64,000 bases of DNA from Enterococcus florum (GTDB lineage: Bacteria > Bacillota > Bacilli > Lactobacillales > Enterococcaceae): NCBI RefSeq assembly GCF_004309355.1, contig NZ_BJCC01000008.1, positions 102,877 to 166,876 on the forward strand, read 5' to 3'. Position 1 is the first letter of the stretch; every line of letters starts with the position of its first letter. Of the stretch, positions 16,172-27,539 are shown piece after piece. The notes under the pieces were generated by a model. That model saw nothing but the letters and a program-made list of their open reading frames with translations, did no database searches and had not been told where the DNA came from. A program made the translations under genes and the position numbers.

Positions 16172-18091
16172 TTATCGGATCGTAGTAAAGCACTGCATCA
16201 GGTTTTCGATGAAGGTATCAAAGGATTTCGACTGACTCAGTCGATGCACATTTTGCTCATCTGTACAGATCAGAGCCAAATCATCAAAAAGTTCTCGAAA
16301 TAGATGCCGATTGTGATAGTTAATGGAGAGCAGAAAAACCAATGTAACTACTTGGGAGCCCCACTGGATTCCTTTTGGAGCTGCAACAATGAAGATGCCG
16401 GTTTTTTTAGCATCCATTGTTAGCGTGTGAGGCAGAGCAACTGGACCGAAAGCGGTAGAAGACAGTTTTTCTCGTTCCATCAGCTGAGTAAAAAAATCGT
16501 TGCCGACAAAACCGTCCTGCTCCATTTGAGTGCACAGCTCCTGCAAGAGAGGCTCACTCGCCATTTTTTTCTCTCTATAGATAAAATGCTTTTTATCCAC
16601 TACTGACAAGAGATTTTTGCTGAATTGTTCTTTGCGTTTGATTTCCTTAAGTTCAAAAATCTTCTCAGATACTTGCTGCCGATCTTCTAGCGTGAAAAAA
16701 GGGTTGATCACGACATAAGGGGTGGTCGTGATTTGCTTTAATTTGATTGCGGAAATAATGAATTCCGTTTGAATATGCTGCAATTCTTTTTCATTGGTGA
16801 GAATGTTTGTAATATCGAGATCATCACCAAAATGGTTTTGTAGTTTCTTCATTACTTGGATGTTCATGTTGTAATAAAGCGGAACGAGCAGGGCACAATT
16901 GATTTTGGAAGTCCGTTGTTTCTGCACTTCCAGAGCGTAGCCTAAATGAAAGGCAATGTAGGCAATCTCGTCTTCAGTGATGGTGTGCGCCAACTCTCTT
17001 TGAATCACATGAGACACCTGAACAGCACAGTCATAAATCAGCGGGCATTCTTTTTTTAATGTCTCGGTCATTGGGTTTCGACAAGAATAGTCATTATCCA
17101 ATCGAAAGAGTAGGTTTTTGATGTGTAACGTAAAACGAATCAAGAATTCTGGTTCATTGTTGTCAATAAAATACAATTCTGATACTTTTGAAAGGATTTT
17201 TTTTACAAGATCGAGACAGCGCTGGTCAGCGACTTCACGCAATTCTTCTGCAGAGATTTGTGTGAAGTTGACGTTCGTACCATTTGCAGAGATCAGTAAG
17301 GCCAAATCACGGACTTCTTCTTTAGGAAAATGCAGGTTGTAATGGTCTGCTATTTTTCCCGCGATGTCTGCAGCAATCTGATTGATCAAAGGTGGAATCG
17401 AACTGGGCGTTTGATTGTCGGCTTCGGAGAATTGAAAGTTGCTTTTCATCCGATCAATCGCGATCGCCAGATGGATGATGATATTGATCAATGCATAATC
17501 ATTCGTAAAAAAATCATAATTGGAGAAAATTTCTGCAACGATCTCTTTGATATAGTCTAAATCAAAATCAGTAAAGCTTTCTTGCAGCTTTGTGATATCT
17601 ACAAAGTTTTGCTCCAGCTCAGAAAGCAAAATCGCGTGGATCAGCTGACGTTTGGCTTTTTCCGATCCGCGTAGTTGAATAGAATCGCTGTCTTGAATAA
17701 GCACAAGGGAATGCTCAGCGCATTTCCTTTTTATTTTTTTCAAATCCTTCATCAAGGTAGATTCGCTGACGAATAATTCTTCGACTAAGTCATAGATTGC
17801 AAGGGCTTCTTCTGTCGCGGTAAGCTTGAGCAACAGATAAGCCATTCGCTCAGGAGGCGTTTCCGGCGTGCCTACCTGGATATTTTCTTGGACATTCGCT
17901 AGACGGACAGGATCAACCCGATACCCTTTGTTGGAGGAGAGAATCAATCCGGGTTCGTTTTCTTGGATCTCTGAAATATAGGATTTGATTGTTCGCTTTG
18001 ACAAAGAAAACTTTTCCGCCAGCTGCGTGGAAGCTGTCCAGGAAGCTTGCTCGTTCAGGTAGCGTAGAAGCGGTAAATATTTTACTTTCAA
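16172..18091 (-). CDS. LicR/MtlR-type PTS-regulated transcriptional activator
   Basis: I choose the TTG at 18091 (MKVKYLPLLRYLNEQ) because AAGGAGAGG sits just upstream; the longer frame to 18121 would swallow that site. Of 639 residues, 1-60 form an HTH_11, followed by a second HTH, two PRD domains (each with paired His) near residues 180-400, an EIIB-like domain, and a C-terminal EIIA domain with the phosphorylatable His in VALPHTLT. Such activators are phosphorylated by HPr and the cognate EII and turn on divergent PTS genes. Here the target is the beta-glucoside operon starting at 18240. Confidence 0.93.
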   Translation of the reverse strand: MKVKYLPLLRYLNEQASWTASTQLAEKFSLSKRTIKSYISEIQENEPGLILSSNKGYRVDPVRLANVQENIQVGTPETPPERMAYLLLKLTATEEALAIYDLVEELFVSESTLMKDLKKIKRKCAEHSLVLIQDSDSIQLRGSEKAKRQLIHAILLSELEQNFVDITKLQESFTDFDLDYIKEIVAEIFSNYDFFTNDYALINIIIHLAIAIDRMKSNFQFSEADNQTPSSIPPLINQIAADIAGKIADHYNLHFPKEEVRDLALLISANGTNVNFTQISAEELREVADQRCLDLVKKILSKVSELYFIDNNEPEFLIRFTLHIKNLLFRLDNDYSCRNPMTETLKKECPLIYDCAVQVSHVIQRELAHTITEDEIAYIAFHLGYALEVQKQRTSKINCALLVPLYYNMNIQVMKKLQNHFGDDLDITNILTNEKELQHIQTEFIISAIKLKQITTTPYVVINPFFTLEDRQQVSEKIFELKEIKRKEQFSKNLLSVVDKKHFIYREKKMASEPLLQELCTQMEQDGFVGNDFFTQLMEREKLSSTAFGPVALPHTLTMDAKKTGIFIVAAPKGIQWGSQVVTLVFLLSINYHNRHLFRELFDDLALICTDEQNVHRLSQSKSFDTFIENLMQCFTTIR

Positions 18092-18169
18092 AAAATCCTC
18101 TCCTTCACCTGCATGGTGCAAATAAATATTTGTTTCACCATATGCATTTTCTTATAGTATAACTATAGA

Positions 18170-18183
18170 TGGTAGCGCTATCA
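18170..18183 (+). promoter_or_regulatory. cre site for CcpA
   Basis: TGGTAGCGCTATCA matches the cre consensus TGNAARCGNWWNCA at all but one position and is itself palindromic. It lies between the divergent regulator and the PTS operon, 57 bp before the EIIB start. Confidence 0.7.
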
Positions 18184-18239
18184 ATCTACTTTTAAAGTCT
18201 CTTAGAAAAAAACTATGCTTAAAAACGGGAGGAATCATC

Positions 18240-18551
18240 GTGAAAAAACTAAATGTATTACTCGTTTGCGGGTCTGGAGCAAGCTCTGGATTCATGGCAG
18301 CGAATATCAGAAAAGCGGCTTCCGCAAAAGGAATGGAATTAAAAATCACTGCTCGTGGAGAAAGCGAGATCGAAAACTACATTGATGAAATTGACGCATT
18401 AATGGTCGGCCCACATCTGGCCTATATTTTAGATGAGGTAGAGGAATTTGTAGGAGATGCACCGGTGAAGGTCATACTAATGAAACCCGACTATTATGCA
18501 ACATTAGACGGTGAAAAAGCCTTGGAGCATTTATTAGAAGAGATGAAGTAG
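18240..18551 (+). CDS. PTS EIIB, lactose/cellobiose family
   Basis: A 103-residue cytoplasmic protein, GTG start at 18240 after GGGAGGA. The phosphorylated Cys is in VLLVCGSGASSG near residue 11, in a P-loop-like turn. It transfers phosphate from EIIA to the sugar bound by EIIC. First gene of the EIIB-EIIC-EIIA-GH1 operon under the divergent LicR-type activator. Confidence 0.93.
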   Translation: MKKLNVLLVCGSGASSGFMAANIRKAASAKGMELKITARGESEIENYIDEIDALMVGPHLAYILDEVEEFVGDAPVKVILMKPDYYATLDGEKALEHLLEEMK

Positions 18552-18574
18552 ATTGAAAATAGGAGGGTTTAAAA

Positions 18575-19804
18575 ATGAATGCGTTGATCCACTGGTTAGA
18601 AACGAGTTTTACCCCGAGAATGAATAAGATCAATAATAATGTTTGGATTGTTACACTAAAGGATTCGATTATGCAGGCATTGCCGCTGATTTTCTTAGGT
18701 TCCATCTTTTGTATGTTGGCAATATTGAATGAGTATTTTCCTTGGCTGCCTAATTTTTGGATACCGTTTGGGTGGACAATGGGCATGATCTCGTTGATCA
18801 TTTCGTTCTTGATCCCTTTTAATTTAATGGAGAAAAAACGATTGCGCAAGCAACGGATCAATGCGGGGATGGCTGGTATCATTTTATTTCTTATCATTAT
18901 CACCCCGCAGGTCATCACAGACGGACAACCTGGATTTAATCACAGTGCTTTAGGTGCAGGAGGGATGTTCGTAGCTATCGTTGCTGGCTTGTTTGCCGGG
19001 TTTGTCCTAAATTTGTTCGGAAAGTTCTCCTTTTTCAGTGACGAGTCAGTCATTCCAGACTTTGTTCGTTCTTGGTTTGATGCGATGCTGCCAATCGGCA
19101 TCGTGGTTGTGGTTGGCTGGATAGTCGTCGATATTATTGGCTTTGATGTTTACAATTTTGTTTTAGCTATCTTTATGCCGTTACAAAATATTGTTGAGAC
19201 GCCGTGGGGATTTTCTTTGATGCTGTTTGTTGTTTGTTTCTTATATTCTTTGGGCATCTCTACCTGGGTATTGACGCCGGTCTTAAACCCAGTATTGCTG
19301 GCTGCAATTCAGGCTAATATCGATGGAACGGCTACCAATTTAGTAACTGACCCAACGATCTACTCCGCGTATCTGTGGATTGGCGGAATCGGTTGTACGA
19401 TGCCATTAGTGTTTATGCTGATACGCTCAAAATCAAAAAAATTAAGAGCCTTGGGAACAGCCTCCTTGGCACCAACGGTCTTTAATATCAATGAACCGAT
19501 CGTCTTTGGTTGTATCGCATGGAATCCGCTGCTGATGATTCCCATGTGGCTGCAAGGAATTATTTTACCTTTGATCGTCTGGCTGTTCACGAAGGTGATC
19601 GCCTTTGCACCAATCCCGATGGAAATGTTTCAGATGTGGTATTGTCCTTTTCCGATTGCAACTTGGCTGACGACTCGTTCTGTCTCAGGACTGTTACTCA
19701 TGCTGTTGATTTTTATCATTGCATTCGCGATTTGGTATCCATTCTTTAAAGCCTACGAAAAACAAGAAATGGAAAAAGAGGCTGAAGTTGTTGCAAAGGG
19801 GTAA
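18575..19804 (+). CDS. PTS EIIC, cellobiose/beta-glucoside family
   Basis: A 409-residue permease with about ten membrane segments. The EIIC signature NINEPIVFG lies near residue 310. The short N-terminal amphipathic segment and total length fit the CelB/LicC group. RBS AGGAGG precedes ATG 18575. It imports a beta-linked disaccharide or aryl/alkyl glucoside with phosphorylation at C6. Confidence 0.95.
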   Translation: MNALIHWLETSFTPRMNKINNNVWIVTLKDSIMQALPLIFLGSIFCMLAILNEYFPWLPNFWIPFGWTMGMISLIISFLIPFNLMEKKRLRKQRINAGMAGIILFLIIITPQVITDGQPGFNHSALGAGGMFVAIVAGLFAGFVLNLFGKFSFFSDESVIPDFVRSWFDAMLPIGIVVVVGWIVVDIIGFDVYNFVLAIFMPLQNIVETPWGFSLMLFVVCFLYSLGISTWVLTPVLNPVLLAAIQANIDGTATNLVTDPTIYSAYLWIGGIGCTMPLVFMLIRSKSKKLRALGTASLAPTVFNINEPIVFGCIAWNPLLMIPMWLQGIILPLIVWLFTKVIAFAPIPMEMFQMWYCPFPIATWLTTRSVSGLLLMLLIFIIAFAIWYPFFKAYEKQEMEKEAEVVAKG

Positions 19805-19832
19805 TTTTCAAATTTGGAAGAAGGGTTGATAG

Positions 19833-21627
<1,795 letters not shown>

Positions 21628-21652
21628 TTGAAAAAGTAGCGTGTTGAATAGA

Positions 21653-21695
21653 ACCGACCTCAAAATAGCAAACTTTTTGAGGTCGGTATTTTTTT
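21653..21695 (+). terminator. Intrinsic terminator of the beta-glucoside operon
   Basis: ACCGACCTCAAAA (21653-21665) pairs with TTTTTGAGGTCGGT (21674-21687), followed by seven T. Confidence 0.9.
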
Positions 21696-22112
21696 GGCTA
21701 TATAGTAGGCATTTATGCCAAGAAACCAAGCAAAAAAAGAAATCCTGCCAAACAAGTAATGAAGAGGAAACGAAGCTAAAATCGATTTCGTGCAAATGTA
21801 AGCGGCGATTTCAAGGACACAGTCCAGAAAAACACCTGCAGTCAGTTCTGTTGAAGAGGGAACATTTTTTTGGGCTGACCTTTGCAAAAGTAAATATCTT
21901 TACCATCAGATCAGTCTAAACAGGAAAAAGAAATCTGTTCTTTTATCTCTAAAAGAGGCTTTTTACATTCCTTGTGAATCTGTCGTTTTAGAGTCATCTT
22001 TCACTAACAAATTTGTGGAATTTTGCCAAAAGATTGGTCTGACGCAGTAAATTCAAGGTTGAGTTTTCTTGTTTAACCAGAGATCACAAAATACATTTTA
22101 TCTGTTTTCTTT
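21696..22112 (+). other. Intergenic region, no gene seen
   Basis: Open frames exist on both strands but none has a ribosome binding site or family-like sequence. The right part is AT-rich and leads into the WxL operon promoter. Confidence 0.4.
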
Positions 22113-22148
22113 TATAATACTGTTTATGAGAATAACGGCAGTTATTCT
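22113..22148 (+). promoter_or_regulatory. WxL operon -10 and inverted repeat
   Basis: TATAAT at 22113-22118 is followed by AGAATAAC-GGCA-GTTATTCT (22129-22148), a perfect 8-bp inverted repeat at the expected start of the transcript. It may be an operator or a 5' stabilising hairpin. No convincing -35 is visible, so the promoter may need an activator. Confidence 0.45.
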
Positions 22149-22173
22149 AAATAAGCAATAAGGAGAGAGCAAA

Positions 22174-22953
22174 ATGAAAAAATGGACATCTTTGATCACT
22201 TTGACCGCTTCGGCTGCAGCAGCAATGATGGCAGCAAGCCCGGCATTGGCTGCTGGAACAGGGGACAATAATATCTCGAGCAATACGAAGGCGGGGGAAG
22301 GTTATGTTGCCACTATGGCTGAAAACGAGGGTAAATCAACAGTCCAATTCACTATCACGCCTGGGGATCTGACCTTGGATCGCGTCCCTGATTTAAATTT
22401 CAGTCAGCATGATTCTAAAGGTAAAAACGTCAGCGTCAATGCGCTTGCCAGCAATGGGGTGGTATTGGATTTGGTTGACAATACCGTAGATACCAGTTCG
22501 GTCACTTCGAAAAATAAAACCGCATTTGACGGAAACAATGACGGGGGGCTGCAGGTCACTGATTATCGCTTTAATCAAACCGGATGGAACGTTCACGCTT
22601 CTTTGAGCGACTTTACGAAGGATGGTGGAGACGCAGACGGTGTTGAAGGTACACGTAAATTGGACGGTATCCGCTTGCTGTTGAAATTGGCTGCTCCTGA
22701 TAACACCAACGAAGAAGGTGCGAATATTTCAACCATCGAAGACGGCACTGCGATCGTTGCGGGTGGCGGAGCGGTTCCTGTTTTAAGGACCCAAGATGGA
22801 AAAACCGCCAATGGAACGACAAAAACAACAACTGCATCAGGGACTACTCTGGAGATTGCGAAACAGGCCGATGTTCAACCAGGCACCTATCAAGCGGATA
22901 TGACCTGGACCTTGTCAAACACAGCCACTCAAAAACCTGCAGGCACTCAATGA
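22174..22953 (+). CDS. WxL-domain surface protein
   Basis: The ATG at 22174 follows AAGGAGAG. A 259-residue protein with signal peptide (residues 1-27, ending PALAAG) and a WxL domain over most of its length. The first motif is GWNVHASLSDF and the distal one GTYQADMTWTLSNTA. WxL domains bind peptidoglycan non-covalently in enterococci and related bacteria. It is first gene of a four-gene WxL cluster, whose products are thought to form surface complexes. The stop overlaps the next start. Confidence 0.93.
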   Translation: MKKWTSLITLTASAAAAMMAASPALAAGTGDNNISSNTKAGEGYVATMAENEGKSTVQFTITPGDLTLDRVPDLNFSQHDSKGKNVSVNALASNGVVLDLVDNTVDTSSVTSKNKTAFDGNNDGGLQVTDYRFNQTGWNVHASLSDFTKDGGDADGVEGTRKLDGIRLLLKLAAPDNTNEEGANISTIEDGTAIVAGGGAVPVLRTQDGKTANGTTKTTTASGTTLEIAKQADVQPGTYQADMTWTLSNTATQKPAGTQ

Positions 22954-23978
22954 AAATCGGACATATGACGATGAAAAGAATCTGTTTATCGACTGTATTC
23001 GCGGGTATCGTTTTGGCTTTTCTGACTACGCCAACGATGGCACGAGCAGCTTCAACTGGTTTTGCGCTTTCAGCCAAGCTGCCGGAAAATCAAATTAGTG
23101 CCAACACTTTTTTTGATTTGAAAGTCGTTCCTGAGCAGCGGGAGGCACTGACTCTTGTAGTCAAAAATCTGGAGGATCAGCCTGTAACATTAGAGGTTTC
23201 ACCAAACCCTGCGTTCACCAACAACAATGGAGTGATCGAATACAGCCAGTACGACTATCCGAAAGATAGCAGTGCACAGTACACCTTGCCAGAGCTTTTT
23301 TCTGAACCTCAGGAGGTTTCATTAGCGGCAAACGAGGAAAAAGAGGTCACGTTTCAATTGACTGTTCCTAAGACACCTTTTAATGGAACGATCTTAGGTG
23401 GAATCTATGCCCTACGAAAAGCCGACGAAAAAGATAGAAATGCGCCAGCGATCCGAATCAACAATCAATTTGCAATGGTTTTGGGCGTTGCATTAACGGA
23501 GGACCCCTCGCAAACCATCCTGCCTCAGCTTCGACTGAATGCAGTTCAAGCGGGAGTAGTCAATGCCCGGACGTCAGTTACTGCGAACCTGCAAAATAGT
23601 CAGCCTCAAGGCTTCAGCTCGATGAGTGTAGAGGCCAAGATCTATCAAAAGGGCAGCAAGACGGTGTATCGAAAATCGAAGAAAAAAGACTTGGAGATGG
23701 CCCCGAATTCTAATTTTGATTTTGCGATCGACTGGCAGGATCAGCCGATCGAGGCGGGTAAGTATCAATTGACTTTGATTGCCAAATCCGGTACAGAGCG
23801 CTGGCAGTTTACACGTGATTTTTCAGTGACGGCGCAGAATGCGAAAAAGGTCAACGAGGAAGCCTTGAATTTGAAAAAACCGAGCTTTAACTGGTGGCTG
23901 CTCCTTCTCGCACTTCTGTTACTTTTAATATTACTGCTGCTAGCTTATAAATTAGGCAAGCGAAAACAAACCGAGTAG
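22950..23978 (+). CDS. WxL-associated DUF916/DUF3324 membrane protein (WxLIP)
   Basis: Start at 22950 (ATGA overlap) or at an internal ATG (22965/22971) before the signal peptide MKRICLSTVFAGIVLAFLTT. The 342-residue product has two Ig-like domains: residues about 45-165 (DUF916, peptidoglycan-binding side) and about 175-300 (DUF3324, host-binding region). A C-terminal membrane anchor (WWLLLLALLLLLILLLLAY) and basic tail follow. These proteins interact with WxL partners at the wall. Neighbours on both sides confirm the cluster type. Confidence 0.92.
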   Translation: MKIGHMTMKRICLSTVFAGIVLAFLTTPTMARAASTGFALSAKLPENQISANTFFDLKVVPEQREALTLVVKNLEDQPVTLEVSPNPAFTNNNGVIEYSQYDYPKDSSAQYTLPELFSEPQEVSLAANEEKEVTFQLTVPKTPFNGTILGGIYALRKADEKDRNAPAIRINNQFAMVLGVALTEDPSQTILPQLRLNAVQAGVVNARTSVTANLQNSQPQGFSSMSVEAKIYQKGSKTVYRKSKKKDLEMAPNSNFDFAIDWQDQPIEAGKYQLTLIAKSGTERWQFTRDFSVTAQNAKKVNEEALNLKKPSFNWWLLLLALLLLLILLLLAYKLGKRKQTE

Positions 23979-23991
23979 GAGGCGAAGGGTG

Positions 23992-24312
23992 ATGAAAAAC
24001 AAAAGAAACCTGATCCTTTTGACCATTTTCCTCTTTCTTCCACTGCTCTTGATGAGAGACCAGCAAGCAGATGCGCAGCAAAGTACGGTTCAGTTTACCG
24101 TTTCCCCGGGAGAACCGCTGCCCTCAATTCAGATTCCTAACGGGACCAGTGTGCCGGAAGTACATCAAAGCATGTGGAGAAGGTACCCGCAAACCAACGA
24201 TCAAAAGGATTGGCTGCTGCTTTTTTTGGGGATCGAACTGCTGCTTTTGTTCCTCTTCCTGATGATTGATTTGAAAAGGAGGCAGGCAGATCACCATGAA
24301 CAAAACAAGTAA
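23992..24312 (+). CDS. Small sortase-substrate-like protein of the WxL cluster
   Basis: The ATG at 23992 follows AGGAGG with nine bases between. A 106-residue protein has a signal peptide, a short exposed part (STVQFTVSPGEPLPS), then RYPQTND, a hydrophobic segment (WLLLFLGIELLLLFLFLMI) and basic tail (DLKRRQ). Small LPXTG proteins are standard members of WxL operons. Here the sorting motif is YPQTN instead of LPXTG, so anchoring by the housekeeping sortase is uncertain. It overlaps the next gene by 17 bases. Confidence 0.75.
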   Translation: MKNKRNLILLTIFLFLPLLLMRDQQADAQQSTVQFTVSPGEPLPSIQIPNGTSVPEVHQSMWRRYPQTNDQKDWLLLFLGIELLLLFLFLMIDLKRRQADHHEQNK

Positions 24313-26440
24313 AGGCCTTTGGACGTTTTTTCTTCTACTAATTAGTTGGACCGCTGTTCCTGCGGATGCGGCCATTCCAGCTCCACCGCCTGACACGATC
24401 CGCATCCAGCAGCAGACCGCTGATCAGTCGCTTTTCCGATCTGTTTTAGGCTATAACGGAACGCAGGCACCGCGGGTCAGCTTTACGACCTCATCAAAAA
24501 TCAGTTCGGATGGTTCGTATGTTCAAGTAATCGATGCACCTGACCAAACCGGGGGGATCTGGACCAATGATCAGCCGGGTGCCGATCTGCGGATGGATTT
24601 GACCAAAGACTTTGATGCGGAAATGTATCTCTACTTTGGCGATCGAAGTACCCAAGTCGGAGACGGCATGGCACTTGTTTGGCAAGCCGATCCACGTGGA
24701 ACTAATGCGATCGCAGTCAGCGATGGGCAGGGTGGATTGCCCCGTGGCGCACAGCTGGGCATGGCCGGAATCGAACGTTCAACCGATTCGAATGAGATCA
24801 ACAGCAAGTATGCCATTCAAAAGAGTTTTGCTTTGGAATTCGATATGTACAAAAACAGTGAGTACATGGATCAGGACGTTGCTGACAGCATGGGGGATAC
24901 CAATGCCGATATTGCCTTTGCGTTTCCAGGCGGCGGACAGGGGGACTTTTTGCCTAGCGGATATTCGGCACCGGTAATCACGCGTGAAGGATTTTTTCAA
25001 TGGACCAAGGTGTATCATACCTCGCAACACCACTATCAACCTCAGATCGTACCGATCACCAGTTTGACGGACGGCACGTGGAAACGATTTAAAATTAGCT
25101 GGAACGCCGAAACCAATACCTTTAGCTATGAGCTGCAGCTCAATCAAAACGAGGTCAAAACGGCCAGCATCAGCTTTGATCCAGTCGCTGTATTCGGCAA
25201 AAATAAGGATATCTATTGGGGCTTGACCGGCTCCACTGGAGCATACTATATGGAAGGTGCTTTGGCTTTTCGCAACATCGCTGGCTTATTGGACACAAAC
25301 ACCCAGATGACCATCACTGACCCAACAGGGAAGGATGTCAATGGCCAGGAAATCCCCGTGGATCTTCCACTTACGTATACGATCAAAGGTAATTATGTGG
25401 GTGGAAACTATGACCGATGGTCGAACTTAAAGATTTCTGTGCCTGTGCCGGATCAGTTGTCAGCAGATGACAAGACGTTTGCCGAAAGTCTAACTGGACA
25501 GATCGGCGATAAGACGTTTACCGCTGCCGATATCGATTCTTCAGTTGAAGACGGCCGCCTCAACATTCGCTTCAACGACCCCAGCTGGGCGATTCTGGCG
25601 GAGCAGCCCTTGAGTCTGCACTTTACACTGTTGCCGGAAAAAGCTGGACATGTCCAGCAGGCTGTGGAGATCCAAGGAGATTATGCGACGCGCTCCTCGC
25701 AGGTCTACCAATTTTCAGTGGTTGACAAGCCGCCGATGATTGATTTTGTGGGGATCGATCCAACGATACCTTTATCGATCAAAACTGATCAGCCTATAAC
25801 CATCCAAACCAAACTTGACCCAGGCAGAGGGACAATCGCCTCAGTCACTTATCAAATCAATAATTTGAAGGATCATACACTCAGCACTCCAGCAAAGCTA
25901 AGCCAAACAGCAACAATCGATCTAAAATCCCATCAGCTTGATACAGGGAACTATGAGGTACTTGTTTCTTTGACAAATAGTTATGGGAAAACTGCGACTA
26001 ATAGCGTGCAGCTGAATGTCGAGGCCGGCAATTTAACGTTGGATCAGGTTGCGGATTTTTCCTTCAGCTCGATACCTTATCCAGAGTTGGCAAAGGAGAA
26101 ACGCCTGACACTGCCACCGTCTGAAAAGCAGCCGATGCAGCTAAAGGTGACGGATCGTCGATACCAGCAGGATCCTTGGAAGCTGGTTGCCCGACTGACC
26201 GATTTTACTATTGATGGAAAAGCAGCGCCGATCGAGGCAATCTTGACCATCCAATTGCCTGACACAAAAGAAATTGCTTTGAAAAAGGATCAACCGATCG
26301 TTGTTTATGAAAACCCCAAAGGCGGCTCGTGGACTTCTTCAATTGATCAGGCTCAGCTCAACTTTTCTTCGTTAAAGGCGGTCCTTCCTGGTGCGTATCA
26401 GGCCACTATCGAATGGCAAGTCGTTGATGCGAATCATTAA
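24296..26440 (+). CDS. Large WxL protein with L-type lectin-like domain
   Basis: A 714-residue secreted protein: signal peptide 1-25, an L-type lectin-like beta-sandwich (residues about 45-335, with GDGMALVWQADPRG and FALEFDMYKNSEYMDQD), one or two Ig-like modules (about 345-570), and a C-terminal WxL domain (PWKLVARLTDF and GAYQATIEWQVVDA). It would be held on peptidoglycan by the WxL domain and may bind glycans through the lectin part. It is the last gene of the cluster and a terminator follows directly. Confidence 0.9.
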   Translation: MNKTSKGLWTFFLLLISWTAVPADAAIPAPPPDTIRIQQQTADQSLFRSVLGYNGTQAPRVSFTTSSKISSDGSYVQVIDAPDQTGGIWTNDQPGADLRMDLTKDFDAEMYLYFGDRSTQVGDGMALVWQADPRGTNAIAVSDGQGGLPRGAQLGMAGIERSTDSNEINSKYAIQKSFALEFDMYKNSEYMDQDVADSMGDTNADIAFAFPGGGQGDFLPSGYSAPVITREGFFQWTKVYHTSQHHYQPQIVPITSLTDGTWKRFKISWNAETNTFSYELQLNQNEVKTASISFDPVAVFGKNKDIYWGLTGSTGAYYMEGALAFRNIAGLLDTNTQMTITDPTGKDVNGQEIPVDLPLTYTIKGNYVGGNYDRWSNLKISVPVPDQLSADDKTFAESLTGQIGDKTFTAADIDSSVEDGRLNIRFNDPSWAILAEQPLSLHFTLLPEKAGHVQQAVEIQGDYATRSSQVYQFSVVDKPPMIDFVGIDPTIPLSIKTDQPITIQTKLDPGRGTIASVTYQINNLKDHTLSTPAKLSQTATIDLKSHQLDTGNYEVLVSLTNSYGKTATNSVQLNVEAGNLTLDQVADFSFSSIPYPELAKEKRLTLPPSEKQPMQLKVTDRRYQQDPWKLVARLTDFTIDGKAAPIEAILTIQLPDTKEIALKKDQPIVVYENPKGGSWTSSIDQAQLNFSSLKAVLPGAYQATIEWQVVDANH

Positions 26441-26447
26441 CCTAGTG

Positions 26448-26475
26448 AACCCTCTCTTTTTTGAGAGAGGGTTTT
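26448..26475 (+). terminator. Intrinsic terminator of the WxL operon
   Basis: CCCTCTC (26450-26456), loop, GAGAGGG (26465-26471), then TTTT. Confidence 0.85.
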
Positions 26476-26562
26476 GCATGGTTCGGCTAATTTTAGAAAA
26501 GAAATATGCTAGAATAAAGGTGATTATACGAGGAAATCTTTCACATCAAGGAGTTGAAAAGG

Positions 26563-26865
26563 ATGGGGAACACATTTACTGCAACAATCGAACGTTTTGA
26601 GATGCAGGGCGGCTGGCATTTTGTTCCTGTGCCAGAGACGTTGAGTGAACCGCTGGGCTATTTGGCAGCTCATTTTGGGTTTATCCCGATTACAGCCAAT
26701 GTGGGGGATACTAAATGGGACACTTCGATGCTGCCAAAAGGGGACGGCACTTACTTTATTGCGTTACCGGCAAAGGTACGGTCGAAAGAAAAGCTGTCGT
26801 TGGGACAGGAGATTGATACGTCCTTTGAAGTCAGAACACGGGAAAAGAAAAAGGAACTGTTTTAA
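26563..26865 (+). CDS. DUF1905-family protein
   Basis: I choose ATG 26563 (MGNTFTATIERFEMQGG), nine bases after AAGGAG; the in-frame TTG at 26554 directly abuts that site. The 100-residue product has the DUF1905 layout: GWHFVPVP near the start, then GTYFIALPAKVRSKEKLSLG and a final beta strand. The family is a small beta-barrel of unknown function. It is transcribed alone. Confidence 0.88.
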   Translation: MGNTFTATIERFEMQGGWHFVPVPETLSEPLGYLAAHFGFIPITANVGDTKWDTSMLPKGDGTYFIALPAKVRSKEKLSLGQEIDTSFEVRTREKKKELF

Positions 26866-26878
26866 CGTTTATTAACGA

Positions 26879-26917
26879 AGCAAGGATCGACTGTACAAAC
26901 CGATCCTTGCTTTTTTG
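26879..26917 (+). terminator. Intrinsic terminator of the DUF1905 gene
   Basis: AGCAAGGATCG (26879-26889) pairs with CGATCCTTGCT (26901-26911), followed by TTTTT. Confidence 0.9.
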
Positions 26918-27144
26918 ATGTTTAACGATCAAGTGAACCTATTTGAAGAGATTGATACGTTTGGCTTGATATCATTTGCGATAGTTTTTGTAGTATCGTG
27001 TCTTACTTTATACCTCATTATTTTTCTAACATTCTGATCGATTCTCTTTGGTATTTTTTGTTCTTAAATTCAAGTTTGAAAGGATTTCTATTTCAACAAA
27101 CTTAGCTGGTAGACTTTTTTCCTTGAAAAAAGTCTAAAAACTGC

Positions 27145-27207
27145 TTGACAAATTGTAAACGCTAACATACACTTTAGGTGTTCATTTGTTCTTATATTGT
27201 TCAAAAT
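27145..27207 (+). promoter_or_regulatory. Promoter, perfect cre site and two-part operator of the Gat-type PTS operon
   Basis: The -35 TTGACA (27145-27150) is followed at 17 bp by TACACT (27168-27173). TGTAAACGCTAACA (27154-27167), a perfect cre, fills the spacer. Downstream, TGTTCATTTGTTC (27179-27191) and TTGTTCAAAAT (27197-27207) are the reverse complements of motifs in front of the second operon (30433-30469). They are therefore likely binding sites of the SorC-type regulator encoded between the operons. Confidence 0.75.
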
Positions 27208-27230
27208 ATCAAAAAAGAGGAGGAAACATC

Positions 27231-27527
27231 ATGGATCAGTACAAAGTGCTAATCGCGTGTGGGAGTGGTATCGCAACAAGTACCGTGATCGCTAACCGGG
27301 TGAAAGATCTGCTGCAAGACAACGGATACAAAGTTAAGGTGGATCAGGTAAAGGTTGTTGAGGTAGAAAAAATGGCACCTCATTACGATTTGATCGTAGC
27401 CAGTACTCAAATTCCAAGCACAGTAACAACACCTTACGTGTTTGCTATCAACTACTTAACGGGTGTGAATAAAGAGGGGACTGACCAAGAGATTTTGAAC
27501 AAGATGCAAGAAATTGCGTCACAATAA
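27231..27527 (+). CDS. PTS EIIB, galactitol family
   Basis: The ATG at 27231 has GAGGAGG upstream; the longer frame from 27186 overlaps the operator. A 98-residue protein with active-site Cys in VLIACGSGIATSTVI near residue 9 and a GatB-like fold. First gene of an EIIB-EIIC-EIIA operon. Confidence 0.93.
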   Translation: MDQYKVLIACGSGIATSTVIANRVKDLLQDNGYKVKVDQVKVVEVEKMAPHYDLIVASTQIPSTVTTPYVFAINYLTGVNKEGTDQEILNKMQEIASQ

Positions 27528-27539
27528 GGGGGAATCGCA

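Noticed and set aside
16115..16303. Short + strand frame after the SDR remnant
   Set aside because: It runs through the regulator's terminator and antisense to its EIIA domain, with no ribosome binding site.
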